A DNA stretch of 61,500 nucleotides from JBNFVY01 sp049943335 (GTDB lineage Bacteria > Pseudomonadota > Alphaproteobacteria > Rhodobacterales > Rhodobacteraceae), in the NCBI RefSeq assembly GCF_049943335.1, contig NZ_JBNFVY010000014.1, positions 1 through 61,500 of the forward strand. The letters run 5' to 3'. A model generated the notes under the pieces. That model saw only the letters and a list, made by a program, of their open reading frames with translations. It was not told where the DNA came from and ran no database searches. This document shows, piece after piece, positions 60,916 to 61,500 of this stretch. Each line of letters opens with the position of its first letter. Position 1 is the stretch's first letter. The position numbers and the translations under genes were made by a program.

Positions 60916-61500
60916 GTCTGTTCCTCCGGATCAAGTTTGATAAGTGGGGCGTGCCCGGCGACCGTGTCGCCCTCCGCACAATAGATTTCGCGCACCACAC
61001 CCGCGACTGGCGCGGGCAGGCTTTGTAAAAGCTTCATGGCTTCCAGCACCACCAGCGTATCGCCGACTTCGACGCGGTCGCCGGTCGCGACGCGCACCTC
61101 GGCAACAGCACCCGGCATGGGCGCCGTTAACAGGTCAGCGCCACCGGATCCGCTGGCCGCGCGTTGCAAGTGCTGATCTTCCAACGTGCGCAGCTCAGCC
61201 GCCACCATCCCCGCAGAGGTCTGCAGATGCACCCGCCAGTGATCGCGCGCGCGCAGGACATGGGCGATACGCGAGAACGGAACACCGTCGATGCGTCCGC
61301 TCAGACGGTCCGCGGTCAGGGCGGTGGTCTGGGCCGTGATAGACTGGCCATCCGGCAGAACAGCGGCAAGCTCAGCCGGGGTGCCGGTCATGCGGATCGG
61401 ATCATCCTGGGATGTAGTCCAATACGACGCGGCACCAGGGCGCCCCGCCGGGGCGGTGAGCCGCCATGACCCCAAGCTTTGCCAGGGCGATGCGCCGGCC
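60912..61500 (-). CDS. Biotin carboxylase alpha subunit, C-terminal part (partial)
   Basis: The frame is open to the window edge, so only the last about 195 residues are seen. They hold a linker with GASPWQSLGSWRL, a BT-like domain, and a biotinyl domain with the attachment motif EAMKLLQ (biotin on Lys) in place of the common EAMKM. This is the pattern of acetyl/propionyl/methylcrotonyl-CoA carboxylase alpha subunits. With the following acyl-CoA dehydrogenase it suggests a methylcrotonyl-type pathway, for leucine or isoprenoid acids. Confidence 0.88.
   Translation of the reverse strand, partial: AGASPWQSLGSWRLTAPAGRPGAASYWTTSQDDPIRMTGTPAELAAVLPDGQSITAQTTALTADRLSGRIDGVPFSRIAHVLRARDHWRVHLQTSAGMVAAELRTLEDQHLQRAASGSGGADLLTAPMPGAVAEVRVATGDRVEVGDTLVVLEAMKLLQSLPAPVAGVVREIYCAEGDTVAGHAPLIKLDPEEQT

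Overview
The window looks like a chromosomal segment of an alphaproteobacterium of the Rhodobacteraceae (Roseobacter group). The evidence is the high-GC core with short intergenic spaces, the gene order glyQ-DUF6446-glyS followed by a PPDK-like gene, folB-folP-glmM, a lone ctaD for an aa3-type oxidase, an RTX/Hint secreted protein, and a perfect CtrA box. This is inferred from gene content and order; no species is claimed.

Accessory region (1 to about 13,800). Three sub-blocks are visible. (a) A minus-strand trio: an uncharacterised 749-aa protein, a Com-like zinc-ribbon protein and a sigma-70-like factor. (b) A plus-strand module of four genes with 4-nt ATGA overlaps: a 67-aa protein, a DUF2924 protein, a large serine recombinase and a small HTH protein. 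(c) A tightly packed minus-strand operon, in order of transcription: DNA cytosine methyltransferase, DUF262 (DGKQR) protein, Z1-domain P-loop ATPase and DUF4420 PD-(D/E)XK nuclease. Block (c) is the most interesting item. It reads as a multi-gene restriction-modification-type defence system in which a DUF262 protein stands where the MORC-type ATPase of related systems would be expected. The region ends next to a tRNA-Ser(UGA) gene that keeps its own terminator.

Core 14,141-24,607: a plus-strand run of SPOR lipoprotein, D,D-carboxypeptidase, tmk, holB, tatD, an MBL hydrolase and an AEC transporter, then a large RTX-Hint protein and an integral membrane protein. tRNA-Leu(GAG) follows at about 24.9 kb.

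Core 25,003-33,153: a peptidoglycan-binding exported protein divergent from lipB (with three 19-bp tandem repeats ending on its start codon), cytochrome c, ctaD, DUF2244, DUF305, an unusual about 11-bp-period GAC repeat array, DUF3008, GatB/YqeY and carA.

Core 33,224-41,568: an MshEN-glycosyltransferase fusion behind a CtrA box, a GntR regulator, a HAD phosphatase, a UbiH-type hydroxylase, a class-V aminotransferase, two adjacent Lrp/AsnC regulators and the divergent ilvC.

Core 41,961-61,500 (mostly minus strand): glmM, folP, folB, SleB hydrolase, a PPDK-like enzyme, glyS, DUF6446, glyQ, a degenerate trypsin-like protein (plus strand), trkH, folE2, metZ with a strongly structured leader, an MBL hydrolase, and the start of an acyl-CoA catabolic operon (biotin carboxylase alpha-subunit C-terminus, then acyl-CoA dehydrogenase) that runs off the right edge.
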